Below, in pieces: positions 25,180-45,112 of a stretch of DNA of 64,000 nucleotides. Made by a program: the position numbers and the translations under genes. Location of the stretch: positions 1,052,460 to 1,116,459 of the forward strand of contig NC_029543.1 of assembly GCF_001577835.2 (NCBI RefSeq). The letters are read 5' to 3'. Source of the DNA: Coturnix japonica (Eukaryota > Chordata > Aves > Galliformes > Phasianidae). The notes under the pieces were generated by a model that searched no databases, was not told the origin of the DNA, and saw only the letters and a program-made list of their open reading frames with translations. Each line of letters opens with the position of its first letter. Within the stretch, counting starts at the first letter, position 1.

Positions 25180-25262
25180 CCCGCCCTGAGTGCTGACATC
25201 AGTGCAGAAGGCAGGTCTTGCTGCAGCAATATAAAACCCATCAGCTAAAGCACTGTGAGGAG
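25180..25262 (+). promoter_or_regulatory. Candidate core promoter (GC box, CRE-like, TATA)
   Basis: In order on +: CCCGCCC at 25180-25186, CRE-like TGACATCA at 25194-25201 and TATAAAA at 25230-25236. This spacing fits a TATA promoter starting near 25260. No open frame of note follows, so any transcript would be non-coding or a 5' leader. Its target gene is unknown. ZAP70 coding sequence starts 12.3 kb downstream. Confidence 0.35.
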
Positions 25263-27066
25263 CAGCCATCCTCCTGGGCAGCCCCAAAGCAGGCAGGATA
25301 GAGAAAGCAATTTGGGATGTTGCTCGGATAGTTGCTCCTCACCACCCCCTCCTCCCCCTCCCAAAATAAAACCCCAACAAAACAAACCCAAAGCAGCAAA
25401 ACAAATACAATTCCCAACCTTCATTTTAACTGCAGCTTCAAAATAATGTTATAAAGCCAATGCACGTCTGACAAAATGGCCTCAACAAAGGCCTACAGCA
25501 CCAGTGGGCATTGGCTTTACAATTAAAAAAGCCCTCAAGAGTTCACCGATGCTTTAAGAAGTCCCTTCCCGAGGACAATGCATTGCTAAAGTAAAGAATA
25601 AACACTGCAAGTAATTAATGGTGCTTGTTTAAATACAAAGCTCTCTCAGAACACATAAAGCAATAAGCAGTGAAGGGCAGGAGCTCATTTCCTTCTTCCG
25701 TTTCAAGTCTTCTTTGGGATTTCAAAATGGAATATGTAGGTTTTGGTAAAGAGAATCACCTGGTCATGCTGCAAGCATTATAAATACAGACCCCCCCTGA
25801 GCCAGGGGCTACATCCTTGCATTTAACAGCCATGTTGGATTTTCATCCACAGCCTGAATCCCTCTGAACTTGCTTCATATGGAGAAGCAGTGGATGGCTC
25901 AGAAAGAGTCATACTAAGCAAACACCTGAGGTGAGGTCTGTGGGCATTGCCTAGGAGGTAATGTCCCAGCAATGCTAAAGGGACGTCTCCCTTGCTCTCA
26001 GGAGGATAGTTCTGACCATGCATGGTCACCACCACAAACTCCATCCCTGGTCCTGCCCCTGGAACCAGGACATCCCAGGATAGCAGTGAGGTCCTTGCAC
26101 TGGTCCTGGCTCTCTGCTTGAGAATGGAGTTCAAAGAGACTGCAATTGCTAGGCTGAATTTTTGGCTGGTTCCCTGGTTGGGTGGAAAGATTGGTTTCCT
26201 TCCTCTGCAGGCCATGCTGGCCATTGTCTGAGCCTTCACAGCACAGACATAAAAGAGCAACCAAACAAAGTGCTTGGGGTTTAATTGAATGGTGCCAGGG
26301 AAAAACTAATTGCTCAAAGCATGGCCTGCTGCCATCCTAGGGGCCGAAACTTGTCTTCAAATACACTCAGTGTGTAATTAAGAGGGACTGAGGCTGCAAA
26401 CATCCATCTCTCCTGCTCAGGAGCACAGGAATGAGCTGCTTTGTGCTACCTGCTCCTCTCCCTGCCACATATGCTTGGGGCAAAAACCTGCACAGGGCTG
26501 TGCAAAAGCTCTCATCTTCACACCAAACCACACAAATTCCACAGCTCAAGAGCTGAGTTCACTCCAGCCCAGACCTGCCTCTGTAGGGTAATGGGGCTGT
26601 GCACACATTCCCAAGGGCTCATTGCAAGCACGGGAGCCTGGGAAATGGGAAAGGATAAAGGGATGTGATACAGAACAAAAAGATGTGCCTTAAAAAAGGG
26701 CTCCACAAGAAGCTGACAGCCAAGACCATTTAGTCTCCAGTACCTAACATTGCCAGCTGCTCCCTTCTTTGAAGATGAGGCTGCATCTCTCAAGGATACC
26801 TAAAATCCTCTCTCTGTAAATCCCCAGCATCCCCACTCACATATTTAGGGGTGGAGAGGACCCAGGAGCTCAGCAGAGCTGCAGGACCCATTCCCAGCAC
26901 TCAACAGCCCGAGGACACTGCACCCTCGTGTGGCTGCACACAACTCTGCAAGGTACAAACCCTGCAAGGATGCAGCACTGAACCCAGGTAAAACATCACC
27001 AGCAATGCCTGCACGGTGTGTCACTTCTAGAGGACGTTGACTGATGCCCAGTGCATCCAGCACACC

Positions 27067-27168
27067 CATAGAATCATTAAGGAAAAGACATCTACAAGCA
27101 TAAAAGCCCAACCATCCACTTACCACCAATATTGCCCACTAAGCCACGTCTCAGATGCAGCACTTGTA
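27067..27168 (-). repeat. CR1 LINE 3' fragment
   Basis: Inverted CR1 end: CATAGAATCATTAAG tail, AAAGACATCTAC, CCAACCATCCACTTACCACC, ATTGCCCACTAAGCCACGTC. Confidence 0.88.
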
Positions 27169-29913
27169 GGCCACTGTTCATTTTAAGGCTTCCATTCTCA
27201 CAGATGGAGGACAACGCTGAGGCCCGATGGGGTCATTTTGTATAACCACTTTGTCCATAAAATAAAAATTAAGAGCTCTTGCTACATCTACACAGGGCAG
27301 GGTTCCCAGCTCTGGCTCTACATCACAGCCTGGCCCCACATCCATGTTGGGACTAGCTCCTTGGCCACAGACAGATCCTTTTTATGTTTGCACAGTACCT
27401 AACACCACAACACTCCATTTGGGCTTCTCACTACTGCTGTAATAAACAAATGCTCTGCTTTGTTTGCAGCCCAAGTACTGCAGGTTGAGAACCTGTGAAC
27501 AAAACCAGCTGTAAACAAATGGTTTTGATTTTCCACTGGTGTGGAGACATGCAAACTAATTGCCCAACTGTGGAAAAACAGTTTAATTAATGCCAGGTGT
27601 TAGAAAAAGAAAAAGAATGGGGTTGGTGTCTCCCAAACTTCAGCTTGAAAGAGCCACTGCTAGTTCTGAAAGCAAAGCTGGAAAAAAACAACTATTTCTG
27701 AGATCTTTACGCATTGCATGAACTTTGTGGGCATTATTGGCAAGGGGCAAATGCATAAGTGAACCTTGCTGGGAAGCAAGACCTCTCTGCTCACACTGCA
27801 GAGGTGGGTGTGTGAGGACATTGCATTTTTACCTTTTTTAATTGCCTGGGTGACTCATCTTTTATCTCAGGATCTCACCCTGTGCTTAAAAGAGACTTTA
27901 ATATGGATTTGAAGACCTAACCTCTGGAACCCATCACAAACTGCCACACCAAAGACATGAAAAATTCCAATAGACTGAGAACCAAAGGGCATAGCATGGC
28001 AGATGTGCTTAGTGCAAGGCTCGCTTCCCAAGGAACATCTGCTCAATGGGCAAGAGGAGAGCTCTGCTGTCAGGCAACGTCTTTGCTCAACACGTTTGCT
28101 TAAATAAAAACAGATCTTCACCACCTTCCTCGGGTTTGTATTCTTCCATGGCACTGAGATCTCGGTGCTCTTTCATTTTGTAGACTTACACGGCTTTTAT
28201 TTTTTCTTCTTTCCTTTCCTGTGCAACAAGGAAATAGGTCACATTTCAAAGAAACCAGCAAACGGAGGTTAGCAAATGCCAGACAGCTCACTGGATGGTA
28301 CGGCCTTTTCCCCTCCTATATTCCAAAACTGACACATTTCTCACTCGACAAAGAACGTTTTTCCCCCTTTTTTCCTTTCTTTCTTCAAAACTGCTATAAC
28401 AACCCTCTGACGGGACGTTCTGCTCATCCACAAGCCAGGTAAGACCTTCTTTTTCGCTGCCGGTAGCTGTTCTACAACATGGCTGCTTTGTTCCTTGCCT
28501 CGTAAGTGCTCCATACACCTGGTTTGTGGTAGGGTGGGAGATCTTGTGAAGCACTGGTGTTAATAGGCCCAGCTGAACCCACTGTGCTGCTTCAGTACGC
28601 TTCTATTGACTGCTCCATCGCTGCTTGAGAAGACCAGCACAGTGTTATGGGGCCACCATGCTCTCTTTTTGGTGTCGGGGTATTTAGATCATAAGATGAA
28701 ATGGGAGCTTACAGTCCAATAATTGGGTCCAGTCTTTCTTTTATCTCTGGACATAAAACATCAGAATTTGCCTTCTCTGGAAGCTTCCCTTTAAGTCCAT
28801 TGCTGTCTGGGAGCCCATGTGGGAAGAGTGAAGGTATTTGGCACCAAACAGAAGAGCAAGTATATTCCAAAAAGAGGCTTCTACCACATTTATATTTGTT
28901 TCTCTTTAATTCTTTGTCATCTCATCTGTTACGGCTCTGCACTTTGCTGTGAAAACAGGCATAATTCCAAGTCCCATCAGTTCGAGTACAGTCCATGGTG
29001 TTATGGAATAAACTAGAACAAAGGAAAATTCAGATTAAGCCTCAGAAAACATTTTCTAATGGGCAGATCTATCAGATGGTGGAATGGAGGCTGCAGAGAT
29101 GAGTGGGAAACTGCAGGGGAGACTGGAGAAGGGATTAGGTAGCCTGGCAGGCTGCAAGCAAACTGATCTACGAGGTTCTGCTTCCTCATATATTGATGAT
29201 TTGTGTAGTTTCAATCCTTCCCCACCCTTATCCCTTGCCCAAGTCATTGTAGAGCTTGCCGATGCTCCCAAGAGTACAGCTTCTTACATAGATATGGATG
29301 GTGCCACAGCAGTATTACAAAAATCATAAGGGAAGGGCCCTGCTAAGTCTTGGATTGAATGGGCACAACAGAGACTGGGGGACCCAGGCTGGAGATAGCC
29401 TAGAATAAAGGGCAGACAGCAGTGACAGTGGGGAATGTGGGCAGCTTTCTTCCAACTCCAGCAAACAGAAAGCTGTAGCCACTTTAAGGGAAGGAGGTTT
29501 TAAGATGAATCTACATCCCCAAATTGTATTCAGATAGCTGGAAAAGAAAGTCCTTAGACCTACCAAAGTAACAGAAAAGCCTCATGCAGATTTAGCCCTT
29601 TACTTTCCATGCCTCAGCTCTGTATTTGGAAAATAGAGATAGCACGCTGCCTGCTAGTGATGCAATTCAACACTCAGAACAGACCTTTTCACATAGGAAG
29701 TGAGTGATTGTGAATGCAAACTTCCATTACCACTTGCAAGTCACACGCTTTGCCCAAATGCCTGCTGTTCACATGCAAACACACACCTACACTTCAGAGC
29801 AGATGTGCTTTTGCAAGAACTAGCTGAGTTTCTGAAGTCCAAAGTCAATTTCCCCTGCTCCCAAAAGTGTTCGTTTTTCTCTTCAGAATTTCTCCTTATG
29901 GTTATGTGGATAA

Positions 29914-29994
29914 AGCACTAAGGGACACGGTTTAGCATTGGGACTTGGCAGGCCAGGGTGATGGTTGGACCTGTGCCGTTCTATGATTCTATAG
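29914..29994 (+). repeat. CR1 LINE 3' fragment
   Basis: Short copy ending GATGGTTGGACCTGTGCC and TTCTATGATTCTATAG. Confidence 0.85.
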
Positions 29995-31904
29995 AGACAA
30001 ACTTGAAGAAATATCAGAACTTTTAACTACCATTTATTGACTCAAATCTCATACTCACATCCTAGGGAAAATCCTGCAGCTGAGGTGCACAGCACCACTG
30101 ATTTTTGCCCAATTAGCCAATAAGGAAGTAACACTGCACCTGGATGAGTGCTAAAATCCATTAAAGCCTTAAAAGAAAAGTATTAATGCTTTTGAAAGTC
30201 TTCTAAATAATCCCTCAGTAGAGTTCATTAAGTAAAGAAAGCCACGATAGTTTGGGTCAATTAAGAACAAATTGCTCATCTGCTACCCTGGAGCAGACCA
30301 CACTGGTATCTAAAAGCTGAGATCTGCTGGGTAGATGGAAAACTAGCATGGTATTTTGCGTGAGAATGATGACCCTCTTCCTCTTCGATGTTTATGCTGA
30401 TCCTGAAGATTATGGGGTTTAGATGTACATTTATGGCTAGCCCCCCTGGTGTCTGATCTGAGATTCTAATCTGTCACACACACAGAGCTGAAAGGCAGAG
30501 GTGAGAGTATAACTACATCTATTTTTAAACAACGACAGCTTCATTTGATAAAGCCCTAAGGAGCAGCGTGAGACTGCGCACACTGCTCTAAATCAATAGA
30601 AGAAGCTGTTATCATGTCAAGGTATAAAGGACAGAGGTGCAAAGAGCCAGCAAGCACTGCCCCAAGGAATGCAGTTTTGATGCAGGAACAGACAGCAGCC
30701 TGCAGGAGGGCCCTAAGAGTGAGGTGGCTTGAGATGCTGGAGGAATAGGCAGAACTTGAGGAGGGTTCAGTGCTACCTGCAGCTCTGCATTCACGTTACC
30801 AGGGCAGGGTTAAACAGCACAGGGCAATTCTGAGAACTCAGCTGGACCCATGCAGGGCACGACATGCCCCGCACAGCTGCCAATGCCCCAGCTCCCCAGG
30901 ACCTGGAAGGTTTTCCACTCCGTCTTTGCTGGGATTGCAGAAGAAAAACCTATTTGCAACTAATTGTTGTTGGTCTCTCAGCCTGGTTCGTGGTGGGTGG
31001 GTCTCAGCAACAACAATTCTGCCAGCAATGCCCAAGCAACCGCAGGATGGGAACATCCAGCCTGTCCCACCATGGCTGGGTGGCAGCCAGCATCCTGGAG
31101 GGCACTGCAGCACAAAGCCCTGTCCTTGGACCACAATGTTCTCCTTCAAGAATTTGTTTTGATGGGTTACTGGCGGACCACAACAGAAGTAGTTGGCATG
31201 TTCAGCCGACAAGGGGAGGGCTGCAAGAGGGTGAAGCAGAAGCGAAGTGACCAGAGAGGGCTTTCCAGAAGACAGCTTAACCCTCTGCTGCTCAGTGCAG
31301 TGTCCTGTGCTCAAAGAAAAGAGGATGGTGTTTCCATTTTCAGCTGCAAGAGTTCAACATTAGCTTGCTCGGTGGAAGAGTTAAAGGAGATGGTGCATCT
31401 TGCCATCAGCAGGGACAGCATGGACAGACATTAATGCATAATGATGCAAATTTCCACTGATAGTATAGAAAGGACAAAAGCTAAGAATCTTCCAGATCTT
31501 AGAGAAAGAGCTATTTTGCACCTTAGTGTGGCTGATCACTGAGCTATATCACAGAAAAGTGCAGGGCAGCAGTAACTGCTCTTCATATACCCCTTGTCTG
31601 TGAACAAGCAGAGGACCTGTTCTCATTTCAGACACTGATGCTCAAGAAAAGACCACCCAAAAATGTTAACAGTGGAAGAAAAATGTTTCTGCATTCAGTG
31701 TTTTTCAGTATTCCATGGAGCTTTGGCTGGACTAGAGGTTACCTTGGCCAGAGAAAGAAGAAGAGTGTAACTTTCCCTAAGTGGAACTCAGAATTGCAGA
31801 AATGAGATATAGGAAAGTCCTATTAGCTCATCCCAGTTTCTTCCTGCCCATGGACGACAGTTCCCTGCTGTACTTTTTCTGACCCAGTGCTATGTGAGTA
31901 GCAG

Positions 31905-32115
31905 CAGGACTTCCACTGACCTCCCCGGAGATACTGTTCCACATCCTGATGGATCCTATTAGGAAATGTTTCTTACTAATGAGCGGAAAGTAAGGCTGGT
32001 TATCATCTCCATTATCCACATGCCATTTTTTTCAGTGCATCCAAACAAGCTTTTACTCCATAAGACGATCATATTCTTCAGATGCTTGATGGTTGCTCTC
32101 ATTCCCTGCCTGCTG
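31905..32115 (-). repeat. Old, diverged CR1-family LINE fragment
   Basis: The order of words such as GGAAATGTTTCTTACTAATG, CATTTTTTTCAGTGCATCC and GCTTGATGGTTGCTCTCATTC resembles the inverted 3' region of ancient amniote CR1 elements. It is too diverged to assign a subfamily. Confidence 0.5.
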
Positions 32116-33454
32116 TCCTGTCTGCTCAATGTATAATGCACATAATTAGTTCCTACCCATTAGTCACATCAGCCAGGCCCTTCACTTGCTCCATCCTGTG
32201 CTTGCAGTGTTTGCAAACACTTCTAGAATCAAAGCTCCTACTGAAATAAGTGGTCTCCATCCACAGCATGCAGGTGCCAGGATAGTGTCCACCACCAGCA
32301 CTGAATCATATGTATCATATGCAAACAAAACTCATCTTTGTGCATCTGAGAAGCAATGAATGCACCCAACCTTCTTCCAACCCCTTTCCCACCACCCATT
32401 TATTCACAGGAATATTTTGCACACAAAAGCAGCGCCAGCGGCAAACACCCAAAGCCCCACATTTGGTCATGCTCAAATTGGCTGCTAAACCCCTTTGCCT
32501 GGCCTTTCAAAATGAGATTGAGAAACCTCAGTGACTCACGGCCATTTGAGAGCCCATGGCTCTTACTGCAAGCACGGGGAAGTTCGCTTTGGTGTCTCAG
32601 CCAAATTCTGAGCTGGATATATTTACTCTGTCTGCCTAAATCGCCTCTAGTAGGGCTAGGGAAGGTCATCTCCTTAAGGTACTATTGTTGTCGGTATTGT
32701 AGGGCTGGGTTATGGAGCACCTTGAGCACATGGCAGCCTTCCTCCTGGCTGAGGTTCAGGGCACCAACACCACCTCAATACAACCTGCTCGATCCTGCTT
32801 TAGTAGTAATTACATATCCCTGTCCTTTTCTTCCCCTAATGGCAGGGATTGGAGAGATCTGGGGGCAGCTTCAGAGCAGGACTATAAAATAGAGCAAGAT
32901 TTTGGTTATGTGTAGAGATATTGGCTGTCAGCTCCAGCTCAACCTGCATGGCAGGTAAATGCAGGGACAGGTGCTGTGCTCACTCATCCTCAGGACATCC
33001 TGACACCGTTCATTTAGACACTCTGACCCACAGCCGAGTTATCGGGCTGCAAAGCACTCACCAACACCAGGCAGTGAACAATGCACTGTATTTAACCACG
33101 CTGGAACCTAATTAAAAGCTGTTCAGGATGAGTGGGTCCAGGGCCAGAAGTGTTTCCAGCGGCTCTACAAAGGATCAGCAGGGTGTTCACAGCCTTCCAA
33201 AGCAAATCCACATGCAACAGCTGAGCAACTTGTGCTTTAGGGCAGTGTTCCTCTGCTTTGTGCCACCACCCCTACCCATGGATCCTGTACCCCACCTGTG
33301 CCCCAAGAGAAGCTCTTTAATGGGCATATTTGGAATAAGAGAGGATGCTCTGGATGGGACCAGAACTCAGGGTTGTTCCTACACGAACCCAGCTACCAAA
33401 TACCCCAAATAATAGTCACAGAAACACACTGATTCCTGCATGCATACCCTACTG

Positions 33455-33575
33455 AAAGCAATCATCAAATCCAACTCCCAGCTCCACACTGCACCATTCA
33501 AACCCTATGGCTGAGAGCTCCAGCATCCCTGGGGAGCCTGTTCCATGCCCACCACCCAGTGGTACACCAACTTTA
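33455..33575 (-). repeat. Diverged CR1 LINE fragment
   Basis: Holds ATCATCAAATCCAACTCCC and CCCTGGGGAGCCTGTTCCAT followed by CCACCACCCAGT, in the order of an inverted CR1 3' region without its tail. An open frame on the - strand partly runs through it and is not a gene. Confidence 0.6.
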
Positions 33576-35957
33576 GTTGCCCTTTGGTCAACTAAATGGG
33601 TAACTGTCATAAAAATGATGTTATTCTCGCTGTGTTTTGGCTCAGGGAACCACACTCTGCCTGTTTTCTGTTGTGCAGCACTGCAGAAACATCTGCCCCA
33701 GCATTCTGTGGGTTCACAGCCACCAGTGAAAAGCTCAGAGGAAGCAAGCTGGCACCAGACAGCGATGCAATCCCAGCCATTAAAGTAACAGCTGGAGCAA
33801 AGGAGGCAGATAGCTGTAACTACTGGGCCCAGGCAGGTGGTCCCCCCCTCCTCTGCCCCCTCCCCATCTCCTGCTCTCAAGGAGAGAAGAGCAAATTGCT
33901 TCCGCTCATTAGCATCTGACAAATAACCACAGAAGGAAAACAAGTCCCCAGCAGGATATGAATGAGCTCAGGCCTTTACAGCCATCTGACTGCACCAAAC
34001 AAGCGTGTCATCAATTCTCCATGCTCTGCTGCACCCGTTTCTCCTCTTCTGAGAAGGATGAGCACCCTCAGCCTCAGGTTTAGAGGGGCCAATTCGAAGC
34101 AAAAGCAGCAAGGAGATGTGGAGCAGGAGAGTCCCAGCAGTGCTGAGCCCCTTCGTGGGCCCCATAAACACCACATTGGAATTACATGCTTTCCTTTCAG
34201 ACTGTGGGCTCTCTTTGTGGCCAAATGACTCCCATGTTCTGCTTCAAAGAGCAGAGGTGTGCAGAGTTTCTGTACACGGCCAGGGATCCATGGGCAGAGA
34301 TGAGAAGTTTGGGCTTTCAACAATGAGAACAGATGGGGTCCTTGGGAAGAAAAAAAACATAACAGGCTTCCAACAACAGCAGGGAGCTTTTTCCATGCAA
34401 TTTCTGTCAACACAACCATTTCAGGTAGGACTGAGTCAGGAACACACACCTACAAGTACAGGAGATCATTATCTTCAGTGACAAGCACTAGGCACCCTGC
34501 TTGGGCGAGCAAACAAATGGGCTCAGAGCTTCACCAGCTCCCACTCACACATAGCTTAAGTGTTAACACTTGGTTGGGTGGCTGAGGTTTGGGTGTGCAG
34601 TCAGCAGCAGGGAGGTCAGAAAGCAGCTGAAGCCAGGAAATGTAAGTGCTTGTGAGGAAATCTTTGGAAAAGCTGCCATGGAATGCATAAATGAAATGTG
34701 GACATTAATCACAAGCAATTAGAAGGCTACGGTCAGGACAATCCAAAGCAAGTTTAGGGTTTAAAGCAAAACTATGAAGCATTTAAAGTTGAATTAAAGT
34801 TATTTCGAGGCTATTGGCATTTAACATTTAAAGGACCACATCCCATGGTGTGGAAAACAGCTCAGTCCATCTTCTTGACCAGCCCTCAACTCACAATGAC
34901 ATCAAAAGGCAACCTCTACACTTGTGACACTGTTCAACCCTTTAAAAGCGAGTGGCCAACTACATATAGATTTATTGACTGACGTCTCAATGGCTTCCTG
35001 CCTGGCTTTCCTGTGCAGACTGTACTTTTTACGTGGGTGTCTTTTTTTTCCCGTGCCTCCTTGTGTCATAACATCAACTTGCAAACATGGCGTTATCACA
35101 GCCCCGAGGGGCTGAGAACCCAGAACCAGGAACGCCCAGTATTTGCACTGATGCAGCCTGAGGGATGGAGATAGAGTTCATATCAAGAGTGATAATATGG
35201 TTCATCTGTGGCAGCAAGTCTTATGCAAAAGGGGAGCCAGGGCCTGAACCAAGGGGTTCCAAAGCCTAAGCCAGCTCTGATCACTGCCTTCACTCTGATG
35301 TCTCCCTGAGTTTCTTCTGACTCCAGCCCTGGGCTTGGAGAGAAAAACACTCTGTTTGTGACCAAACTGCCTGTGTAGGCAGCTGGAAACTTCGTGAGAG
35401 CTCAGTGATGATCAATGGCTTCTGCTGATTGAACGGTTTTCAAACATTCCATTTTCTGTGATGTTTTTGTCCCGGACTTTACAGAGAAGTGAACCAATGA
35501 GTTTTGGTGCCTCATCTTTTTACCTAATCACTGTTTATCCCAGGTAGAAAGTGGAAATTAGTAGCACATGAAGAAGGCTGTCAACCTCCCACTGCACACT
35601 CAGCGCTTCCTCTTCCTTCCCGCGTGAACGTGACTCATGAGCTTACACTGCAGTCAAAAACAGGAGTTGCAGTGCTTGCTCTTCAACCCACCACCAGTGT
35701 TCCCACCTCAGGAGCTGAACTGGGAGATACTGAACCCAACATAAGGGCTGCTTTGCTTCCTGGAGCATTTCCATTGAGCTCCAAGCACTGACTGCTGTTC
35801 AAGTTTTTAGCTATGGTGTGCTCTCGTTTGCCTTCTGTCTCATACTGGCAGATCAGCCAAGATCCCACTTTGTTTCATTTATTGATTTTGATTAAAAGGG
35901 CTTTGGAACTCAGAATTTAGGCTTGCTTGAGCTGCCTGACAGGGCTTACACTCTTTC

Positions 35958-36055
35958 CACGTGCAGGCTGCAAGTGCTGCTGACGGCTTCCTGTTGTGGT
36001 TTCCTGCCTTAGCTGAAACACCTCCTCCCCGCGCCTGCTCTCCCTTCCTGTTCTC
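35958..36055 (+). promoter_or_regulatory. ETS/RUNX/E-box cluster, candidate ZAP70 promoter or enhancer
   Basis: A CACGTG E-box (35958-35963) is followed by CTTCCTGTTGTGGTTTCCTG (35988-36007). In that stretch a RUNX site (TGTGGTTT) is flanked on both sides by ETS cores (GGAA on the other strand). A GC-rich CCCCGCGCC and another TTCCTGTT (36045-36052) follow. It lies 1.5 kb upstream of the first ZAP70 exon seen. ETS-RUNX pairs are known in T-cell control regions. The link to ZAP70 is inference from position and content. A possible donor (ATAG/GTAGAG) lies near 36100. Confidence 0.4.
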
Positions 36056-36269
36056 ATCAGAGGGGCACTTCTGGGCTTAATGAGCACAACAAACAAATAG
36101 GTAGAGAGAAGAGTCTGGTTGCCATAAATCCAATTCCCCATTGGGTCTGATGAACACTGAGCAGAGCAAGGTGCACAGGGCAGAATGGTTTCCTCCTGAA
36201 TCCTACACCATTCCTACCAAACCAGAGCACACATCAAACCCTCCCCTATCCTTGGGAGCACAGAGCTGG

Positions 36270-36434
36270 CACCCAGTTATGGATGCCCCATCCTTGGAGG
36301 TGCCCAAAGCCAGTTTGAAGGGGGCCCTGAGCAGCCTGATCTGGTGGGGGGGCACACAGCTCTCAGTGAAGGATTGGAGCTTGATGATCATTAAGATCCC
36401 TTACAACACAACCATTCTATGATTCTGTGATTCT
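36270..36434 (+). repeat. CR1 LINE 3' fragment
   Basis: Contains GGATGCCCCATCCTTGGAGG, GGGGCCCTGAGCAGCCTGAT, TTGATGATCATTAAGATCCC and the tail ACCATTCTATGATTCTGTGA. Confidence 0.93.
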
Positions 36435-36614
36435 GATGGCCAACCAAGCACAGCTCCAGCCTGAGAGCCACTTCTGCAACAGCACAGCGGGGCCAATGAT
36501 AAGCATTACTCTCCCCATCATGTTCAGAAGTGGGAGCGATGCTGGGAATAAATCAGGGTAAATACCAGAGAACTGGCCAACAGGTTGGATTTCCTTTACC
36601 CTAAATATGAGCAG

Positions 36615-36747
36615 TGCATTTGCTGGAAGTGCTTAAGGACACCATGACTGGCATGGTTAGTGGGCATGGTGTGGGTGGGCTGATGCTTGTACTAGATGCT
36701 CTTAGTGGTCTTTTCCAACCTTAATGGTTCTATGATTCTCTGACTCT
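36615..36747 (+). repeat. CR1 LINE 3' fragment
   Basis: Contains GTGCTTAAGGACACCATGAC, GGTCTTTTCCAACCTTAATG and the tail GTTCTATGATTCTCTGAC. Confidence 0.93.
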
Positions 36748-37546
36748 GGTCTTTTTAGGGTCTGCATCTGCGTAATGACAAAACAGAAGATTAGGCTCCA
36801 GGGAACAAATGAGACCCTGTAAATGTCGTAGGATTTCCGTTCATCAACGTGGGTGATTTTAGTTGTTTTGATACAAATCAGTAACTCTCAGGGAAAGGGA
36901 CTCTGCAGTGACTCAGTCAATGAAGTGCCATTTCTCACTGCACTTTCACCAAGAACCAGCACTGCAGCAGCGTGGTGGTAGGTTTGCTTCTGGTTTTAGG
37001 TTGTTCTGAGCAGGGATCTGCAGTAATGCTTGCACATTTCAGCTTGATGGAGACTGGGGCATTGAATTTGCTTTGCAGTGATGGCTGGCCACCTCTGAGC
37101 TCCAGTTTTCTCTGGAGCACATGGCAAGATGTAGAAGTAGGAACTTATAGTAATTGTAATCAGAGTATTGACCAGCCAGAATTTCCTTTTATTGTGGACA
37201 GTGCCAGAGAGAAAATAGGAAGTAAAAGCAAAGAACACTGGGATAGATGTAAGAAGCACAGTGAAGATAATTTGTGACTGGAGCAGTTGACTGTAGGATT
37301 TGGTGCAGTCTCTGCTTGAACTAGACGAGAATCAGGTGAATTTCAGCTTGCCATTTCTAGCTCTGTTCAGGGCAGAACAGAGGATTCACTGTGTGGGGTT
37401 CTCTGGGCAGAAATGTGAATGCACCCACGCAAGCGATACTCGAAGTGACCTTAAAGGCTGAAGAACCCTTGGATAAATGAGTTTGAATCCCAGTTAACCA
37501 TTTTTGAAAGATTAAATCAATGAAGAACTTTGGTTCTCTCTTCCAG

Positions 37547-44795
<7,249 letters not shown>

Positions 44796-44997
44796 TGTGT
44801 CTCAGAGTATTGAACTATTGTAAATACACGCAGCTGCTTCAAGCTGAAAATTGTCATTCCCCTCCAGCAATGCAGGGTTTCCCTCTCTGGCCCTCTCCAT
44901 ATCCTTGCAGTCACTATCCTTGTCATCCTAGGTTGGCTTCGATACAGAGCTGGAGCTTTCCTGCACAAAGAGCTACTCAGCTGAGTCCTCTGTGGAA

Positions 44998-45036
44998 ATC
45001 CATCCATCCATCCATCCATCCATCCATCCATCCATC
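44998..45036. repeat. (CATC)n-type microsatellite
   Basis: About nine copies of a CCAT unit, directly joined to the 3' tip of the CR1 copy that follows. Confidence 0.95.
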
Positions 45037-45112
45037 ACAGAATCATGGAATCGCTCAGGTTGGAAAAAGACCTCAAAGATCATTGAGTCCAACCACGACC
45101 TAACCATACTTG
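45037..45112 (-). repeat. CR1 LINE 3' fragment
   Basis: Inverted CR1 end: CACAGAATCATGGAATCGC, GGTTGGAAAAAGACCTCAAAG, TTGAGTCCAACC. Confidence 0.93.

Larger units (their letters stand above)
25263..35940. other. Spacer between promoter-like cluster and ZAP70 upstream region
   Basis: No protein-coding match on either strand. It contains four CR1 fragments, listed separately, and otherwise unique AT-richer sequence. Confidence 0.5.

Noticed and set aside
24961-25287. Poly-Phe and poly-Lys frames around 25.0-25.2 kb
   Set aside because: Translation of homopolymer tracts.
32356-32892. 178-residue open frame on +
   Set aside because: No recognisable motif or domain, no promoter or splice context; fits chance.
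33449-33943. 164-residue open frame on -
   Set aside because: Its C-terminal part runs through a degraded CR1 fragment and the rest resembles nothing known.
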